Assembly: GCF_002000025.1 (NCBI RefSeq)
Contig: NZ_MUZV01000008.1
Coordinates: 1 to 64,000, forward strand
DNA length: 64,000 nt
From: Cognaticolwellia aestuarii
Lineage (GTDB): Bacteria > Pseudomonadota > Gammaproteobacteria > Enterobacterales > Alteromonadaceae
Reading direction: 5' to 3'
The position numbers and the translations under genes are program-made. The notes beneath the pieces were generated by a model. That model was not told where the DNA came from. It made no database searches and was given only the letters and a program-made list of their open reading frames with translations. Positions 22,874-33,177 of this stretch are shown here, in pieces. Numbering within the stretch: position 1 is the stretch's first letter; each line of letters starts with the position of its first letter.

Positions 22874-24172
22874 TTATTGTTGTGATAGACTCGCTACAGT
22901 ATCTGATACGTTTGTTGCACCAGCTTTTATCTGCTGCATGACTTCAGCGACTGCTGCTAATTGTTCCTGTCCCTTATCAAGGTAACTTGTTACAGCATTC
23001 ATACCGTCTTGCACATTTGTCGTGACTTCTTGATTGTCGGATACTACAGTAGCAATTTCATTGGTTGATTGGCTTGTTCGAGAAGCCAGTTGCCTTACTT
23101 CGTCTGCAACAACGGCAAAACCTCGCCCTTGTTCGCCCGCTCTTGCCGCTTCTATTGCCGCATTTAATGCCAGTAAATTAGTTTGATCTGCTATGGCTTT
23201 AATGGTAGAAACTATGGCTTGAATATTATCGGATTGTTGGTTTAACTTGTTAATTTGTTCGGTGGTTTCTTTTGCTTTCTCAGATATTTCATCAGAAATT
23301 TTCACCGATGAATTTAGCAATTCAGCTGCTTGCTCAGTTATTTTAACTGTTTCTAAAGAAGTATCGTATGCGATAATAGATGCTTTATTGACTAACGATT
23401 CGCGTTCGATATTTTGCGTGATATCACTTGCAAACTTGATCACTTTGACGACTTGATTATTCTCATCAAATATTGGGTTGTAAGTGGCTTCTAGCCAGAG
23501 TTGATTATCCAATTTATCTTTACGAAGAAATTGGCCACTTTTGAATTTTCCTTGTTGTAAGTCTTGCCAAAATGAAGGATTTTCCTGGTAGAAATCATTA
23601 TCACAAAACATTTTATGATGCTTACCTTTAATATCGCTAAGTTGATATTTAACGGCATCGGTAAAGTTACTATTGGCGGAAATAATATGACCATCAGGGG
23701 TAAATTCAATAATGGCTTGAGAGCGATGAAGGGCGCCTATTATGGACTGTTGCTCCATAGCGGTAGTTTTTTCTTTGGTGACATCTGATGCAATTTTCAT
23801 GATTTTAGTCACTTGACCATTAGCGATGATCGGAAAATAGGTCGCTTCTAGCCAAATAATATCGCCTTGCTTATTTTGTCGTTGAAATGTTCCTTTATTT
23901 GCTGAGCCGTTGCGGAGTTTTTGCCAAAAACTTTTGTATTCTGATGAGTTAGCGTAACTAGAAAGACACATAACTTCATGATGTTTTCCGATAACTTCAG
24001 CTTTTTGGTAGCCGGCAATAGCTAAAAACAAATCATTAACGTCAGTGATGATACCGTCAGGTGTAAACTCGATAGTGGCAACGTTATTCTTAATAGAATT
24101 TACAATAGCGTTTGATTGCTCTAGCAGAGATTGATTGTGTTGTAATTGATTTTTAATTTTGTTATTGAACAT
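22874..24172 (-). CDS. Cytoplasmic PAS-PAS methyl-accepting chemotaxis protein, BdlA-like
   Basis: 432 aa, no transmembrane helix. PAS 1 (about 20-130: [22 protein letters not shown]...), PAS 2 (about 145-255: [20 protein letters not shown]...), then an MCP signalling domain with the conserved hairpin tip ([36 protein letters not shown]). The architecture matches P. aeruginosa BdlA, which controls biofilm dispersal, and other soluble redox or ligand receptors. There is no CheB/CheR pentapeptide. Ribosome site AGGTAG. Confidence 0.85.
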   Translation of the reverse strand: MFNNKIKNQLQHNQSLLEQSNAIVNSIKNNVATIEFTPDGIITDVNDLFLAIAGYQKAEVIGKHHEVMCLSSYANSSEYKSFWQKLRNGSANKGTFQRQNKQGDIIWLEATYFPIIANGQVTKIMKIASDVTKEKTTAMEQQSIIGALHRSQAIIEFTPDGHIISANSNFTDAVKYQLSDIKGKHHKMFCDNDFYQENPSFWQDLQQGKFKSGQFLRKDKLDNQLWLEATYNPIFDENNQVVKVIKFASDITQNIERESLVNKASIIAYDTSLETVKITEQAAELLNSSVKISDEISEKAKETTEQINKLNQQSDNIQAIVSTIKAIADQTNLLALNAAIEAARAGEQGRGFAVVADEVRQLASRTSQSTNEIATVVSDNQEVTTNVQDGMNAVTSYLDKGQEQLAAVAEVMQQIKAGATNVSDTVASLSQQ

Positions 24173-24360
24173 AATCTACCTAATAAAATTAACATAAATA
24201 CGTGTTAAAGATGACTGTACAACTCGTTATCCATAACATACATCTACGTTAAATCTGTTAGATAAAACATAAGAAAATAACTTCCCTACAAAAGCAAGTA
24301 TAGCAGGTCTTTTTCACTGGTGGTAAAGCAAATAGTAATAGGGGCTAACATGTTAGCAAT

Positions 24361-24591
24361 TAACCTGAACTCTGGATAAGCAGCACTTGCTCAACCCTGT
24401 GTTTTAAGCCATTATCTGTGTTAAAACGTCGATAACTAACGCTATTGATAAACGTTTTGCCTTGGAAATGGCATAAAATGAAGTATTGATGGTGTCTATC
24501 AGTGATGTTCACCTTGCTATAAAATTTATTTTGCCACCTAAGCTTTTGATTCACTTCAATATCAAGCACTCATTATCCAGAGTTCAGGTTA
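24361..24591. repeat. MITE-like element with perfect 19-bp terminal inverted repeats
   Basis: TAACCTGAACTCTGGATAA at 24361-24379 is repeated exactly inverted at 24573-24591, bounding 231 bp. A 69-codon minus-strand frame inside (24360-24569) runs into both ends and looks like filler. No transposase. A parent element with these ends should exist elsewhere in the genome. Confidence 0.75.
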
Positions 24592-24769
24592 TTTAAGCGT
24601 TAATTGGCATTCTGCTGATTTAATACTGAAAAGGCATTAATTTTCCGCTTCTTGATAATAACACTACATTCACCGTTTAACAGTTTGTTAACTTGTCATT
24701 GAGGGAAAACGTATAAAAGCATTTATGTTTAGATATAATATGGCTAATTAAAATTACGTAGGGTTGAAA

Positions 24770-25135
24770 GTGACATTGCTAAATAACAAAAGATATTTTT
24801 CGGCAGGCGGGAAAACTAACGAAGAAATAGAGATTACTGATATTAGCTTTACAGATAGACCTAATGTGATTTTAGGACGCGCAATATTACCGTTGTCAAA
24901 GCTAGAAAAAAATGTCGTTATCTATGGCCAAACAGTGGCTGATGGTCAGGTAGAATACCGTACAATTTCAGCTAAGTGTCCACATCAAGGTGCAGATATC
25001 AGTCAAGACGAATTAAAGGCCGATGGCAATGTTTATTGTTCATTGCATCATCGACCAATTGGTGTTTTTAGTGAATATAATTATGCTTATTTAGTTGAAA
25101 AGCGCGCCGATAAGTTTTTTATTGTCAAAACCTAG
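24770..25135 (+). CDS. Small Rieske-type [2Fe-2S] protein
   Basis: About 121 aa. Rieske ligands are in KCPHQGADIS (C, H) and YCSLHHRPIG (C, H), spaced about 17 residues. A single-domain ferredoxin-like protein that would carry electrons or sense redox. GTG 24770 has TAGGG at good spacing, while TTG 24764 is also possible. No oxygenase partner is nearby. Convergent with, and overlapping by 4 bp, the DUF2789 gene. Confidence 0.85.
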   Translation: MTLLNNKRYFSAGGKTNEEIEITDISFTDRPNVILGRAILPLSKLEKNVVIYGQTVADGQVEYRTISAKCPHQGADISQDELKADGNVYCSLHHRPIGVFSEYNYAYLVEKRADKFFIVKT

Positions 25136-25365
25136 CACCTTAATAAGGCATCTAAGGTATCAACAACTTCACTCCAATCAGAGTCAAGTTGGATCGCCTC
25201 TTGTAAAAACTGCGCTTGAGCACGGCTCCAAAACTCAGCATCGGCTAATGCTTGGTTTTCTGGAATTCCGCGGTGATCGGCAATAAAAAACTCTATATCT
25301 TCGTCACTATTTTTAATACCCAGTTGAGCGAATAAACTTGCTATGTCGTGGTTTGAACGATCCAT
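25132..25365 (-). CDS. DUF2789 family protein
   Basis: 77 aa from ATG 25365 (GGAG nine bases upstream). Family pattern: MDRSNHDIASLFAQLGI, IEFFIADHRGIPENQALADA, FWSRAQAQFLQEAI, DSDWSEVVDTLDALLR. Helical, cytosolic, function unknown. Its stop codon overlaps that of the convergent Rieske gene. Confidence 0.85.
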   Translation of the reverse strand: MDRSNHDIASLFAQLGIKNSDEDIEFFIADHRGIPENQALADAEFWSRAQAQFLQEAIQLDSDWSEVVDTLDALLRC

Positions 25366-25427
25366 AAAATACTCCATTTTCAAGTGTTAATACAATGTAT
25401 AACTGCCAACCTACAGGCAACTTACTC

Positions 25428-25790
25428 TATACCTAAACCACTTGAAAATACAGGATTGTGCAAGTCGAAAAAAGGTTAGTACCAAGGCATTGATTGAAGA
25501 GAATGGTTTTTCCACTGTCAAAATCAATAACGTTGGAGATGGCTCTTTATCGCCTTGCTCTGCGGGAACTAAGCTAGAAAAACAGTGCAACGTTGCATAC
25601 ATGGATGTATGTACTTAGCTTTTGTCTGGAGCAAAAAAGCTGTGCAGCGCTTGATAAGGTTCCCACCGGGATGTGGGGCATTAGGATAATGCAGGCGCTA
25701 TTATCGAGAATAACCATTATCTGTGTGCTGCGCCTTGCGCTGATTTCCTAGCTTAATTCTGTAACTGCATTTTCAAGTGGCTTGGGTATA
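25428..25790. repeat. MITE-like element with 26-bp imperfect inverted ends
   Basis: TATACCTAAACCACTTGAAA... (25428-25453) is mirrored at 25765-25790 with 23 of 26 matches. The 363-bp interior has no convincing gene. I have seen similar TATACCCAAGCCACTTGAAA-type repeats in Alteromonadales genomes. Confidence 0.65.
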
Positions 25791-25846
25791 TATTATATAG
25801 CCGCTTTAATCTATCGCTTGGTCATTGATATGACAGCTAATAATAT

Positions 25847-26413
25847 TTAAGTGTTTGCACGTACACTACTACCACTTATAGCGGTGCCTAATAAAGACAA
25901 CAAGCAGTAGCCGGTAAAATAATAAAAGCCCGGCCCTAATGCCGATAAAGTTTGGCTACTGACAATAAAATCTAATTTAAATCCAAACAGTGCTAGCTGC
26001 TGTTCAGTAGCTGTTTCTGCATGATTGGTTGAAAGCACAGCAAGAAAAATAGCAACAACAAAAACGTCAGCCATCGACCATTTGCCTATTTTACCAATAA
26101 AGTTATAGATAGTTGTTTCAAGCGGTGAATCTTTTTTTGCATAAGCTAAGCTAAGCAAAATGAACTTTATAACAGGAATGCAAAGTGAAAAAGCGAAAAT
26201 TAACACCGCAACAAGTAAGCGTTCATCTTGCCACAGCTCTTGTATTGTTTGTAGCAATGACAAACTTTTATCAACAATTGTATTTGTTAGTTTTGCACCA
26301 CTGACATTAGCGGTCATCGCCATATTGAGAGAAAACATGGGTAATAATATACCGGGTATAAATAATGCAATGGCAATTAAATTTAAAAGAAAACCAAGGT
26401 GTTTTTTAATCAT
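25847..26413 (-). CDS. PqiA-domain (paraquat-inducible protein A-like) membrane protein
   Basis: 188 aa, about four transmembrane helices. GKWSMADVFVVAIFLAV is the signature of the PqiA/YebS domain. IPGILLPMFSLNM near the N-terminus fits the first helix. PqiA proteins work with MCE-domain partners in lipid transport across the envelope. Here it is a single-domain protein with no MCE gene beside it. Confidence 0.75.
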   Translation of the reverse strand: MIKKHLGFLLNLIAIALFIPGILLPMFSLNMAMTANVSGAKLTNTIVDKSLSLLQTIQELWQDERLLVAVLIFAFSLCIPVIKFILLSLAYAKKDSPLETTIYNFIGKIGKWSMADVFVVAIFLAVLSTNHAETATEQQLALFGFKLDFIVSSQTLSALGPGFYYFTGYCLLSLLGTAISGSSVRANT

Positions 26414-26648
26414 AATCAGCAGTAATATTCCTAGATAAGTAGTATTCTATAGTCTGTGGCATATTGTGAACGATTTTCTGCTGATGATGCAATATATTTG
26501 TATTTTGGCGAGTAAATAACGCTAACAGCTCTGTTGGTTGATAATTAGGCTAAATTTTACAGTTCGCCTTTAAGGTAGCCAAAGTATGTTGGTAACATAT
26601 TATATCGAATACAGCCGTACTTAATTGATAATTTAATGGATTCTAATA

Positions 26649-27395
26649 ATGAAACAAGTACATATTCTTAATGGTGATTGTTTAAAGTTTCAGCTGCAAA
26701 ATATTATTCATGCCGAGTTGATTGTGACCAGAGAATGTTTAATTGATGGTAATGTACAAGGTGAAACTCTAACAGATTTTTATGCTAACAGGGCTGAGTT
26801 TACCGCACAATATCCAGGTTGTACTGTTGCCAGGTACTATGACATGGCAGCGCTTGAAATTGATAAAATTGCTAATATAGCTGTGGGTAGTGATATTATT
26901 TGTTGGTTTGAGGATGATTTATTCTGTCAGGTTAACTTTTGGTTTGTTATTCACTTATTGGTAAAAAAAGGCCATCAAAATAGTATTTATTTAGTGCGTC
27001 CTAATGCAGGAAACGAATACAGCTTTGCCAATATGACGGAAGCAGAGCTAAAATTTGCCTGTCAAAATAAGCAAAAATTGTTAGCCCAGCCATTGGTAGC
27101 TTTAGCTCAACTTTGGCCTTTATATCAGCAAGATGATATTGCTTCTATGCGAGTTATTGCAAAGCAGTTAATTGATATTTATCCTTTTTTATTACCCGCT
27201 GTTGAAGCGCATTCACGTCGAACACCGGATGAAAATGGTTTAGGTTACCCTGAACGTCAATTACTTGCTATTGCTCAGGAGCTAAAAACTCAAGAGTTTG
27301 AGGCTATATTTCAGTGTTTTTCTGAACGTGAAGGTATTTACAGTTTTGGTGACCTACAAGTAAAACAGATGTTTGATAGGTTGCAGATGAATTGA
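26649..27395 (+). CDS. DUF1835-family protein
   Basis: 248 aa from ATG 26649. Family features: VHILNGDCLKFQL at the N-terminus, VTRECLIDGNVQG, IICWFEDDLFCQVNFWFVI, then helical HSRRTPDENGLGYPERQLLAI near the C-terminus. Cytosolic. The family function is unknown, although some members sit near sigma factors or stress genes. Confidence 0.75.
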   Translation: MKQVHILNGDCLKFQLQNIIHAELIVTRECLIDGNVQGETLTDFYANRAEFTAQYPGCTVARYYDMAALEIDKIANIAVGSDIICWFEDDLFCQVNFWFVIHLLVKKGHQNSIYLVRPNAGNEYSFANMTEAELKFACQNKQKLLAQPLVALAQLWPLYQQDDIASMRVIAKQLIDIYPFLLPAVEAHSRRTPDENGLGYPERQLLAIAQELKTQEFEAIFQCFSEREGIYSFGDLQVKQMFDRLQMN

Positions 27396-27440
27396 GCGTA
27401 CTCGTTTTTTGTTGGTTTACTATTAATGGTGAGTACGCTT

Positions 27441-27481
27441 GATTACAGATTACAGATTACAGATTACAGATTACAGATTAC
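27441..27481. repeat. Heptamer tandem repeat (GATTACA)
   Basis: Five complete GATTACA units plus GATTAC. It covers the stop codon of the minus-strand yfbR-like gene, so slippage could alter the end of that protein. Confidence 0.9.
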
Positions 27482-28083
27482 TTTTTAATATGGACTTCGC
27501 TTAGCTTATCAACGGTTGCAGAGCATGACTTAATAAATGTTGTCATAAAATAGTCAACTTCTGGCATTTGCGTTTTTAGCGTGGCGAGTTTTAATTCTAA
27601 GCGCTCTTTTACGTGGTCAAATTCATGGTTTTGATGGTTCAATTCATCAAGCGCTTTAATATAAGCGACTAAAATGTCGGCGGCTTTAACGATTTCTTTG
27701 TAGTGTGGCTCTACATTGTCTTGTACGATAATATCCGCGAACGTATCTTGAAACTCTTCAGGTAAAGATTCCAAACATTGCCTTTCTGCTAGATACTCAA
27801 TTTTTTTAAATTCACGAGCAATTTCAGGGTTAGCATATTTGGTTGGGCTGACAATATCACCAAACCGCGTTTCACTGGCTTCATGATACAGTGCAACCGT
27901 CGCCACTTTATCAACATTAACATTACCAGCAAATTTTTTATTTTTAATAACAGCCAACAAGTGCGCGACAATCGCGACTTGATGCGAATGTTCGGCAACA
28001 TTTTCCGGTTTAACACAAAACATCAATGCCCAACGTTTGATCAACGGCATTCTGAACATCCAAGCGAGAAAAGTACTTTGCAT
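27478..28083 (-). CDS. yfbR: 5'-deoxynucleotidase YfbR-like HD-domain protein
   Basis: 201 aa, close to E. coli YfbR (199). YfbR removes phosphate from dNMPs. HD-domain ligands: H32 (AEHSHQVA), H67 (LYHEASE) and D136 (KAADILVAYIKAL). The second motif reads HE where E. coli has HD, so the metal ligand Asp is Glu68. The downstream catalytic Glu71 is kept. It lies 30 bp downstream of alaA on the same strand, as in E. coli, and probably forms an operon with it. Confidence 0.9.
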   Translation of the reverse strand: MQSTFLAWMFRMPLIKRWALMFCVKPENVAEHSHQVAIVAHLLAVIKNKKFAGNVNVDKVATVALYHEASETRFGDIVSPTKYANPEIAREFKKIEYLAERQCLESLPEEFQDTFADIIVQDNVEPHYKEIVKAADILVAYIKALDELNHQNHEFDHVKERLELKLATLKTQMPEVDYFMTTFIKSCSATVDKLSEVHIKK

Positions 28084-28113
28084 TATGAGGCCTTATTAAT
28101 GATATTAAGTTGT

Positions 28114-29331
28114 TTATTCTTGACGGTAAGTACTGAAAAAGTTTGCTAACTTCTCAAGTGCTGGTTTTAATTCGTCAACATGGGGTAAAAATACTAAACG
28201 AAAATAGTTTTTTTGTTCGACATTAAAAGCTCGTCCTTGTACTAATAGAATTTTTTCTTGCTTGAGTAGGTCTAAGATCATTTTCTCATCATCGTTGATA
28301 TTAAATTTTTTCTGATCAACTTTGACAAAGAAATATAATGCCCCCATCGCTTGATTACATGACAGCCCATCGATGCTATTAATCATTTTATAAGCAAGGT
28401 TGCGCTGTTTTAGTAAACGCCCATCGCCTTTTATTAACTCATTAATACTTTGATATCCACCCAGTGCTGTTTGAATAGCATGCTGAGCGGGCACATTGGC
28501 ACATAAGCGCATTGATGAAAGGATATTTAAACCTTCTAAATAATCTTCAGCATGAATTTTAGGTCCTGTTATCACCATCCAACCGGCACGAAAGCCAGCA
28601 ATACGATAATTTTTTGATAACCCGCCCATCGTGATAATTAAAACATCGTTCGCTAATCTTGCCGTCGGAATATGCTGGGCTTGGTCGTAAAGGATTTTAT
28701 CGTATATTTCATCACTGAAAATGATCAGGTTATGTTTACGTGCTAGAGCAATAATGCCTTGTAGGACTTCTTCGCTGTAAACTGCACCGGTAGGGTTGTT
28801 TGGGTTAATTAATACAATCGCTTTGGTTTTTGACGATATTTTTTTCGCCATATCGTCTAAATTTGGAAACCACTGATTATCTTCATCACAATGGTAATGT
28901 ATTGGCTCGCCACCAGATAGGGCAACAGCGGCGGTCCATAAAGGATAATCAGGAGCCGGAATTAATACTTCATCACAATTATTAAGCAAACCTTGCATGG
29001 CCATCACAATAAGCTCACTGACGCCATTGCCAATGAAAATGTCATCAACACTCACGTCTAAAATGCCTTGCTGTTGAAAGTATTGCATGACGGCAACACG
29101 TGCTGGATAAATACCTTTAGATTCGCAATACCCTTGAGCTGTTGGTAAATGATGAATCACGTCTTTTAAAATATCATCAGGCGCTGCAAAGCCAAATGGT
29201 GCCGGATTGCCGATATTAAGTTTTAAAATTTTATGACCTTCATCTTCTAAACGCTTAGCTTCGGCGGCGACTTGCCCACGAATTTCATAACATACGTTTT
29301 TTAGTTTTGAAGATTTTTGAATAGTTTTCAT
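28114..29331 (-). CDS. alaA: Alanine-synthesising aminotransferase AlaA
   Basis: 405 aa, the same length as E. coli AlaA (YfbQ). PLP-dependent class I aminotransferase that makes alanine from pyruvate and glutamate. Landmarks: LNIGNPAPFGF, INPNNPTGAVY, FSDEIYDKILYD (PLP-binding Asp), the Schiff-base Lys in GGLSKNYRIAGFRAGW and FRLVFLPHVDEL. Followed by yfbR in an apparent operon. Confidence 0.95.
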   Translation of the reverse strand: MKTIQKSSKLKNVCYEIRGQVAAEAKRLEDEGHKILKLNIGNPAPFGFAAPDDILKDVIHHLPTAQGYCESKGIYPARVAVMQYFQQQGILDVSVDDIFIGNGVSELIVMAMQGLLNNCDEVLIPAPDYPLWTAAVALSGGEPIHYHCDEDNQWFPNLDDMAKKISSKTKAIVLINPNNPTGAVYSEEVLQGIIALARKHNLIIFSDEIYDKILYDQAQHIPTARLANDVLIITMGGLSKNYRIAGFRAGWMVITGPKIHAEDYLEGLNILSSMRLCANVPAQHAIQTALGGYQSINELIKGDGRLLKQRNLAYKMINSIDGLSCNQAMGALYFFVKVDQKKFNINDDEKMILDLLKQEKILLVQGRAFNVEQKNYFRLVFLPHVDELKPALEKLANFFSTYRQE

Positions 29332-29545
29332 AATGTTGGTCTTTTAAAAGTTAATGAATATGGTCATTTATTGGCTATCGCGTGTTCACGTTTACCTTAA
29401 CCCATTGTTGCGAATATTGACTAACTTTGAAACAGTTACTTGCAATTTTTTTATGGCAAAGCACTAATATTTACGTCATCTTGAGGTGGTGATTAAATTT
29501 TCAACAATATATTGTTTAATATCTGCTTTATGAGGAGACTTACCT

Positions 29546-30133
29546 ATGCCTTTACCATTACTTTGGATAGGCGCTGCTGCTGTATCAGCGCTAGCGGTTA
29601 AAGGGTTAGCTGATGATCGACAGTCTCAGCAACGTAAGCGTTTTAATTATTATCATGCACAAACATTGGCAGACTTAGCTCCTTATGAGTCTGCTATTGC
29701 GACATATCCAACCGATATGTTGCTAACTGTGCAGCAGGTTAAACCGGTTGCTGGCGCAATTGTTTGTTGTGGCATTGGTGGCGTATTAGATCATAGCGGC
29801 ATTTGGGTTGATGAAAATACCATTATAGAACTTGATGGTAATGGCCTAATAAAACCTGTGTCGGCGCAGCGCTTTACTGATACACGTACAGGTAAAGGTA
29901 TTTTTATTGCGTGCGACTCTTTAGGTGTGCCTTTAGCAAGTGAAATGGCGGCTCAGCGAGCAGTAGCGCAAATATTTCAAGTCAGAGACTATCATCTATT
30001 AGATAATAATTGTCACCAATTTATTTGGGAGTGCTTTCAAACGGATTCAAAAAAAGTTACTACTTTTAAAGCCTTATCACTTAATGTTGCCGATTTATTT
30101 GATCGGGTTGTGTATTGGGATCGATGTGTGTAA
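29546..30133 (+). CDS. LRAT/NlpC-P60-type domain protein
   Basis: 195 aa from ATG 29546 (GAGGAGA upstream). An N-terminal hydrophobic stretch (LPLLWIGAAAVSALAVKGLA) could anchor it. The domain has GAIVCCGIGGVLDHSGIWVD with the His and DNNCHQFIWECF, corresponding to the NCEHF catalytic-Cys motif of lecithin:retinol acyltransferase-like proteins (permuted NlpC/P60). Predicted thiol acyltransferase or hydrolase acting on lipid. No substrate evidence. Confidence 0.8.
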   Translation: MPLPLLWIGAAAVSALAVKGLADDRQSQQRKRFNYYHAQTLADLAPYESAIATYPTDMLLTVQQVKPVAGAIVCCGIGGVLDHSGIWVDENTIIELDGNGLIKPVSAQRFTDTRTGKGIFIACDSLGVPLASEMAAQRAVAQIFQVRDYHLLDNNCHQFIWECFQTDSKKVTTFKALSLNVADLFDRVVYWDRCV

Positions 30134-30159
30134 ATCACATTAAATTACAGTGGGTAAAG

Positions 30160-30202
30160 TAAAAAAACGGCTTTGCATAAGCATGCAAAGCCGTATTTTT
30201 TT
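30160..30202. terminator. Bidirectional intrinsic terminator
   Basis: ACGGCTTTGCAT (30167-30178) pairs with ATGCAAAGCCGT (30183-30194), with an A-run before and a T-run after. It serves the LRAT gene and the convergent proS gene. Confidence 0.9.
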
Positions 30203-30260
30203 ATGTGAGTTTATAGCGTTACAATGTAATGGTCAGCCACTTAATCAACCAGAGGGTAAA

Positions 30261-31973
30261 TTATTTTGTAAATAACGACATCACGTCGCTGATGGCTAAC
30301 ATTGATTTTTCACCACTAATACGGTTTTTAACTTCAATTTCTTGATTATCAAGGTTACGTTCACCAATAACGAGTAATAATGGTGTACCCATGAGTTCAT
30401 GATCGGCAAACATAACACCTGGACGCTCTTTGCGGTCATCAAAAATAACTTCAATACCTGCAGCTTGCAATTGTTCGTATAAGTTTTCAGCAGTTTCTTT
30501 AACGCGAGCAGATTTTGCCATATTCATTGGTACAATCGCCACTTGATATGGAGCAATAGCAGCAGGCCATTTAATACCATATTTATCATGGTTTTGCTCA
30601 ATTGCGGCAGCAACAATACGTGAAACTCCAATACCGTAACAACCCATAGTTAGCGTTTGGTTCTTGCCAGCCTCAGTTAATACGCCGCAGTTCATTTCTT
30701 GAGCATATTTTTCACCTAATTGGAAAATATGCCCGACTTCAATACCACGTTTAATGACAATGTTACCTTCACCACAAGGGCTAGGGTCGCCTTCAACTAC
30801 GTTGCGTAAATCTTCAACGCGATAGTTTTGTGCATCACGATCCCAATTTACCCCAGTAAAGTGCATATCATTTTTATTAGCGCCACAAACAAAATCAGCT
30901 AAATGTGCGGCACTGCGATCAACAATAACATCAATGGTTAAACCAACTGGGCCAATTGAACCCGCGTTGCAGCCAGCTGCAGCGATAATTTGTTCTTCAG
31001 TCGCAAAAGTTAATGGCGCGGCAATTTGAGCTAAGTTTTCAGCTTTTACTTCGTTAAGTTGATGATCGCCACGTAACACCAAGGCCACAATAGGTGCTTC
31101 ATTTTCTTTTGTTGACGTGCCGAGTACCAACAAGGTTTTTACAGTAGTTGTTGGGTCAACGCTAAGCAGCTTTGCCACGTCTTCGATAGTACGTGCATTA
31201 GGCGTTGAAACTTCTGTTAACCCTTGTGTTGCTGCAGGTCGTTCACCTGTTGGTGCTAGCGCTTCAGCTTTTTCAACGTTGGCGGCAAAGTCACTAACAT
31301 CACTAAAAGCAATATCATCTTCACCTGAGTCTGCTAATACATGGAATTCATGTGAAGCTTCACCACCAATTGAGCCAGTATCGGCTATCACAGGGCGGTA
31401 ATCTAGGCCTAGGCGATCAAATATTCGACAATAAGCGTCGAACATCACTTGATAGGTTTTTCTTAGGCAGTCTTCGCCTAAATGAAAAGAATAAGCATCT
31501 TTCATTAAAAATTCACGGCCACGCATTACGCCAAAACGTGGACGAATCTCATCACGAAATTTGGTTTGTACTTGAAAGACGTTAAGTGGCAATTGCTTGT
31601 AGCTACTAATTTCATTGCTAACAAGTTTAGTGATCACTTCTTCGTGAGTTGGACCTAAGACAAAAGCACGATTATGACGATCGTTTAGGCGTAATAACTC
31701 AGGACCGTAGTCTTCCCAACGACCCGACTCTTGCCATAAATCTGCAGGTTGTACCATTGGCATTAATACTTCTAAAGAGCCAGCACGTTCCATTTCTTCA
31801 CGAACGATATTTTCTACTTTACGTAATACTTTTAAACCTGTCGGCAACCAAGTATATAAGCCTGATGCTACATTACGTACTAAGCCTGCACGTAACATTA
31901 ATTGGTGGCTGATAACTTCAGCACTAGCAGGGGTTTCTTTCAAAGTTGAAAGTAAATATTGGCTTGTACGCAT
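30261..31973 (-). CDS. proS: Prolyl-tRNA synthetase
   Basis: 570 aa, bacterial-type ProRS with the editing insertion. Class II motifs: motif 1/2 region ([43 protein letters not shown]), YbaK-like INS editing domain about 235-390 (deacylates Ala-tRNA-Pro), [17 protein letters not shown] as motif 3, and a C-terminal anticodon domain ([16 protein letters not shown]). Single gene, start at ATG 31973. Confidence 0.97.
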   Translation of the reverse strand: MRTSQYLLSTLKETPASAEVISHQLMLRAGLVRNVASGLYTWLPTGLKVLRKVENIVREEMERAGSLEVLMPMVQPADLWQESGRWEDYGPELLRLNDRHNRAFVLGPTHEEVITKLVSNEISSYKQLPLNVFQVQTKFRDEIRPRFGVMRGREFLMKDAYSFHLGEDCLRKTYQVMFDAYCRIFDRLGLDYRPVIADTGSIGGEASHEFHVLADSGEDDIAFSDVSDFAANVEKAEALAPTGERPAATQGLTEVSTPNARTIEDVAKLLSVDPTTTVKTLLVLGTSTKENEAPIVALVLRGDHQLNEVKAENLAQIAAPLTFATEEQIIAAAGCNAGSIGPVGLTIDVIVDRSAAHLADFVCGANKNDMHFTGVNWDRDAQNYRVEDLRNVVEGDPSPCGEGNIVIKRGIEVGHIFQLGEKYAQEMNCGVLTEAGKNQTLTMGCYGIGVSRIVAAAIEQNHDKYGIKWPAAIAPYQVAIVPMNMAKSARVKETAENLYEQLQAAGIEVIFDDRKERPGVMFADHELMGTPLLLVIGERNLDNQEIEVKNRISGEKSMLAISDVMSLFTK

Positions 31974-32100
31974 TGAGAAAAAATTCCATTAGTAAGCGAG
32001 TAATAAATATGTCGGGTATTCTAGCAGGGCAGTTTCAGCCACAAAAGGTTTAAATTGCTTCAAATGTTAAAAATTATCGATTAATCATTACGGACCCTAG

Positions 32101-33177
32101 TTAATAGTGATTAATTCCCTTGATCACTTGTTGATTTTTCGTCATACCACCAATCGTTAGTAGCTTAGCATCAACGACTAATAAACCTCGATGGTCCATG
32201 GTAGCTGTTTCAGTATTCGATATTTTCCAGGTATTTGTGTCGAGGTTATAGTACCAAATTTCATTGCTTGGCTCGGATGGATTACCGTTATACCCGACGC
32301 CATTATAGTTGTAAGGATTATGGCTACCACCAACGAAGACAATTTCTTTGGCTTGGGTAACGGGGTTTATTAAGCCTGTGGCTGCCATGCGGTAACGTGA
32401 TATACCTGTTGGATGTTGAACTTTAAACCATGAGATACGACTAGGATCATTTGGGTTTATTTCACCACGATAACAAGCTGCTTCTGCGGCATAGCTGCGA
32501 CGTTTATTGAGGTGAACATCAACCCTGACACCATCACATACCAGTAACTTATTGCCGATAATACCGCCTGCTTGGCCAAATACTGCCTTACCTGGGAACG
32601 GGGATGCTTGCTGCCATTGGTTGGTTTGGCTGTCATACAGTTGTACTAAATTAACGTTACCGTCGTTATGCCAACCACTGACGAGATAAATGTAACGATT
32701 TTCATAGACGAGCGCAATGCTGTCATCGACAGGCACTGGCATTGAGGCTAATGCACGGTACTGATCTTTTATTACGTCATAGGCATATACATCAGGGATC
32801 GATACTTCGCTATGATCTTTAGCTACAGTATAACCTCCAAAAACATAGGCAAGTTCGTTGATAGCAGTAGCGACACTTGCCAGTCGTCCTGTTAACTTGT
32901 TAATTGGTTGGGCAATAGGAACGGACGATTTTCTATGCCACTGATTATTCGTAACGTCAAAAACATAAAGGTGATTGTGTACATCTTGATGATCTTTATT
33001 GGCGCCTAAACCAGAAAATGATAGCAAGTACCAATGGTGATCAACTTTCACTTGTGCAACTGCATTATTTGTTACTGGGGGCGGTAGAAAGCTGTTTTCA
33101 TTTGCCTTGACGCCTAATGATGTGAAGGCCAATAAAGTGTTGAGTAACATCAGGGACGCGAATATAAATTTGCTCAT
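32101..33177 (-). CDS. Secreted kelch-repeat beta-propeller protein
   Basis: 358 aa. Signal peptide (MSKFIFASLMLLNTLLAFTS...VKA). Kelch-type blades are recognisable: LYVFDVTNNQWHRKSSVPI, INELAYVFGGY..., VYAYDVIKDQYRALASMPV, VQLYDSQTNQWQQASPFP, GNKLLVCDGV, IVFVGGSHNPYN and IWYYNLDTNTWKIS. Probably a six-bladed periplasmic propeller of the NanM/galactose-oxidase central-domain type. No sialic acid genes are nearby, so an epimerase function is not supported. Confidence 0.8.
   Translation of the reverse strand: MSKFIFASLMLLNTLLAFTSLGVKANENSFLPPPVTNNAVAQVKVDHHWYLLSFSGLGANKDHQDVHNHLYVFDVTNNQWHRKSSVPIAQPINKLTGRLASVATAINELAYVFGGYTVAKDHSEVSIPDVYAYDVIKDQYRALASMPVPVDDSIALVYENRYIYLVSGWHNDGNVNLVQLYDSQTNQWQQASPFPGKAVFGQAGGIIGNKLLVCDGVRVDVHLNKRRSYAAEAACYRGEINPNDPSRISWFKVQHPTGISRYRMAATGLINPVTQAKEIVFVGGSHNPYNYNGVGYNGNPSEPSNEIWYYNLDTNTWKISNTETATMDHRGLLVVDAKLLTIGGMTKNQQVIKGINHY

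Noticed and set aside
24360-24569. 69-codon minus-strand frame inside the MITE
   Set aside because: It is bounded by the inverted repeats and has no domain or ribosome site; kept only as part of the repeat.
32101-33177. Naming the kelch protein N-acetylneuraminate epimerase (NanM)
   Set aside because: Kelch blades alone do not define the activity and no sialic acid genes are nearby.
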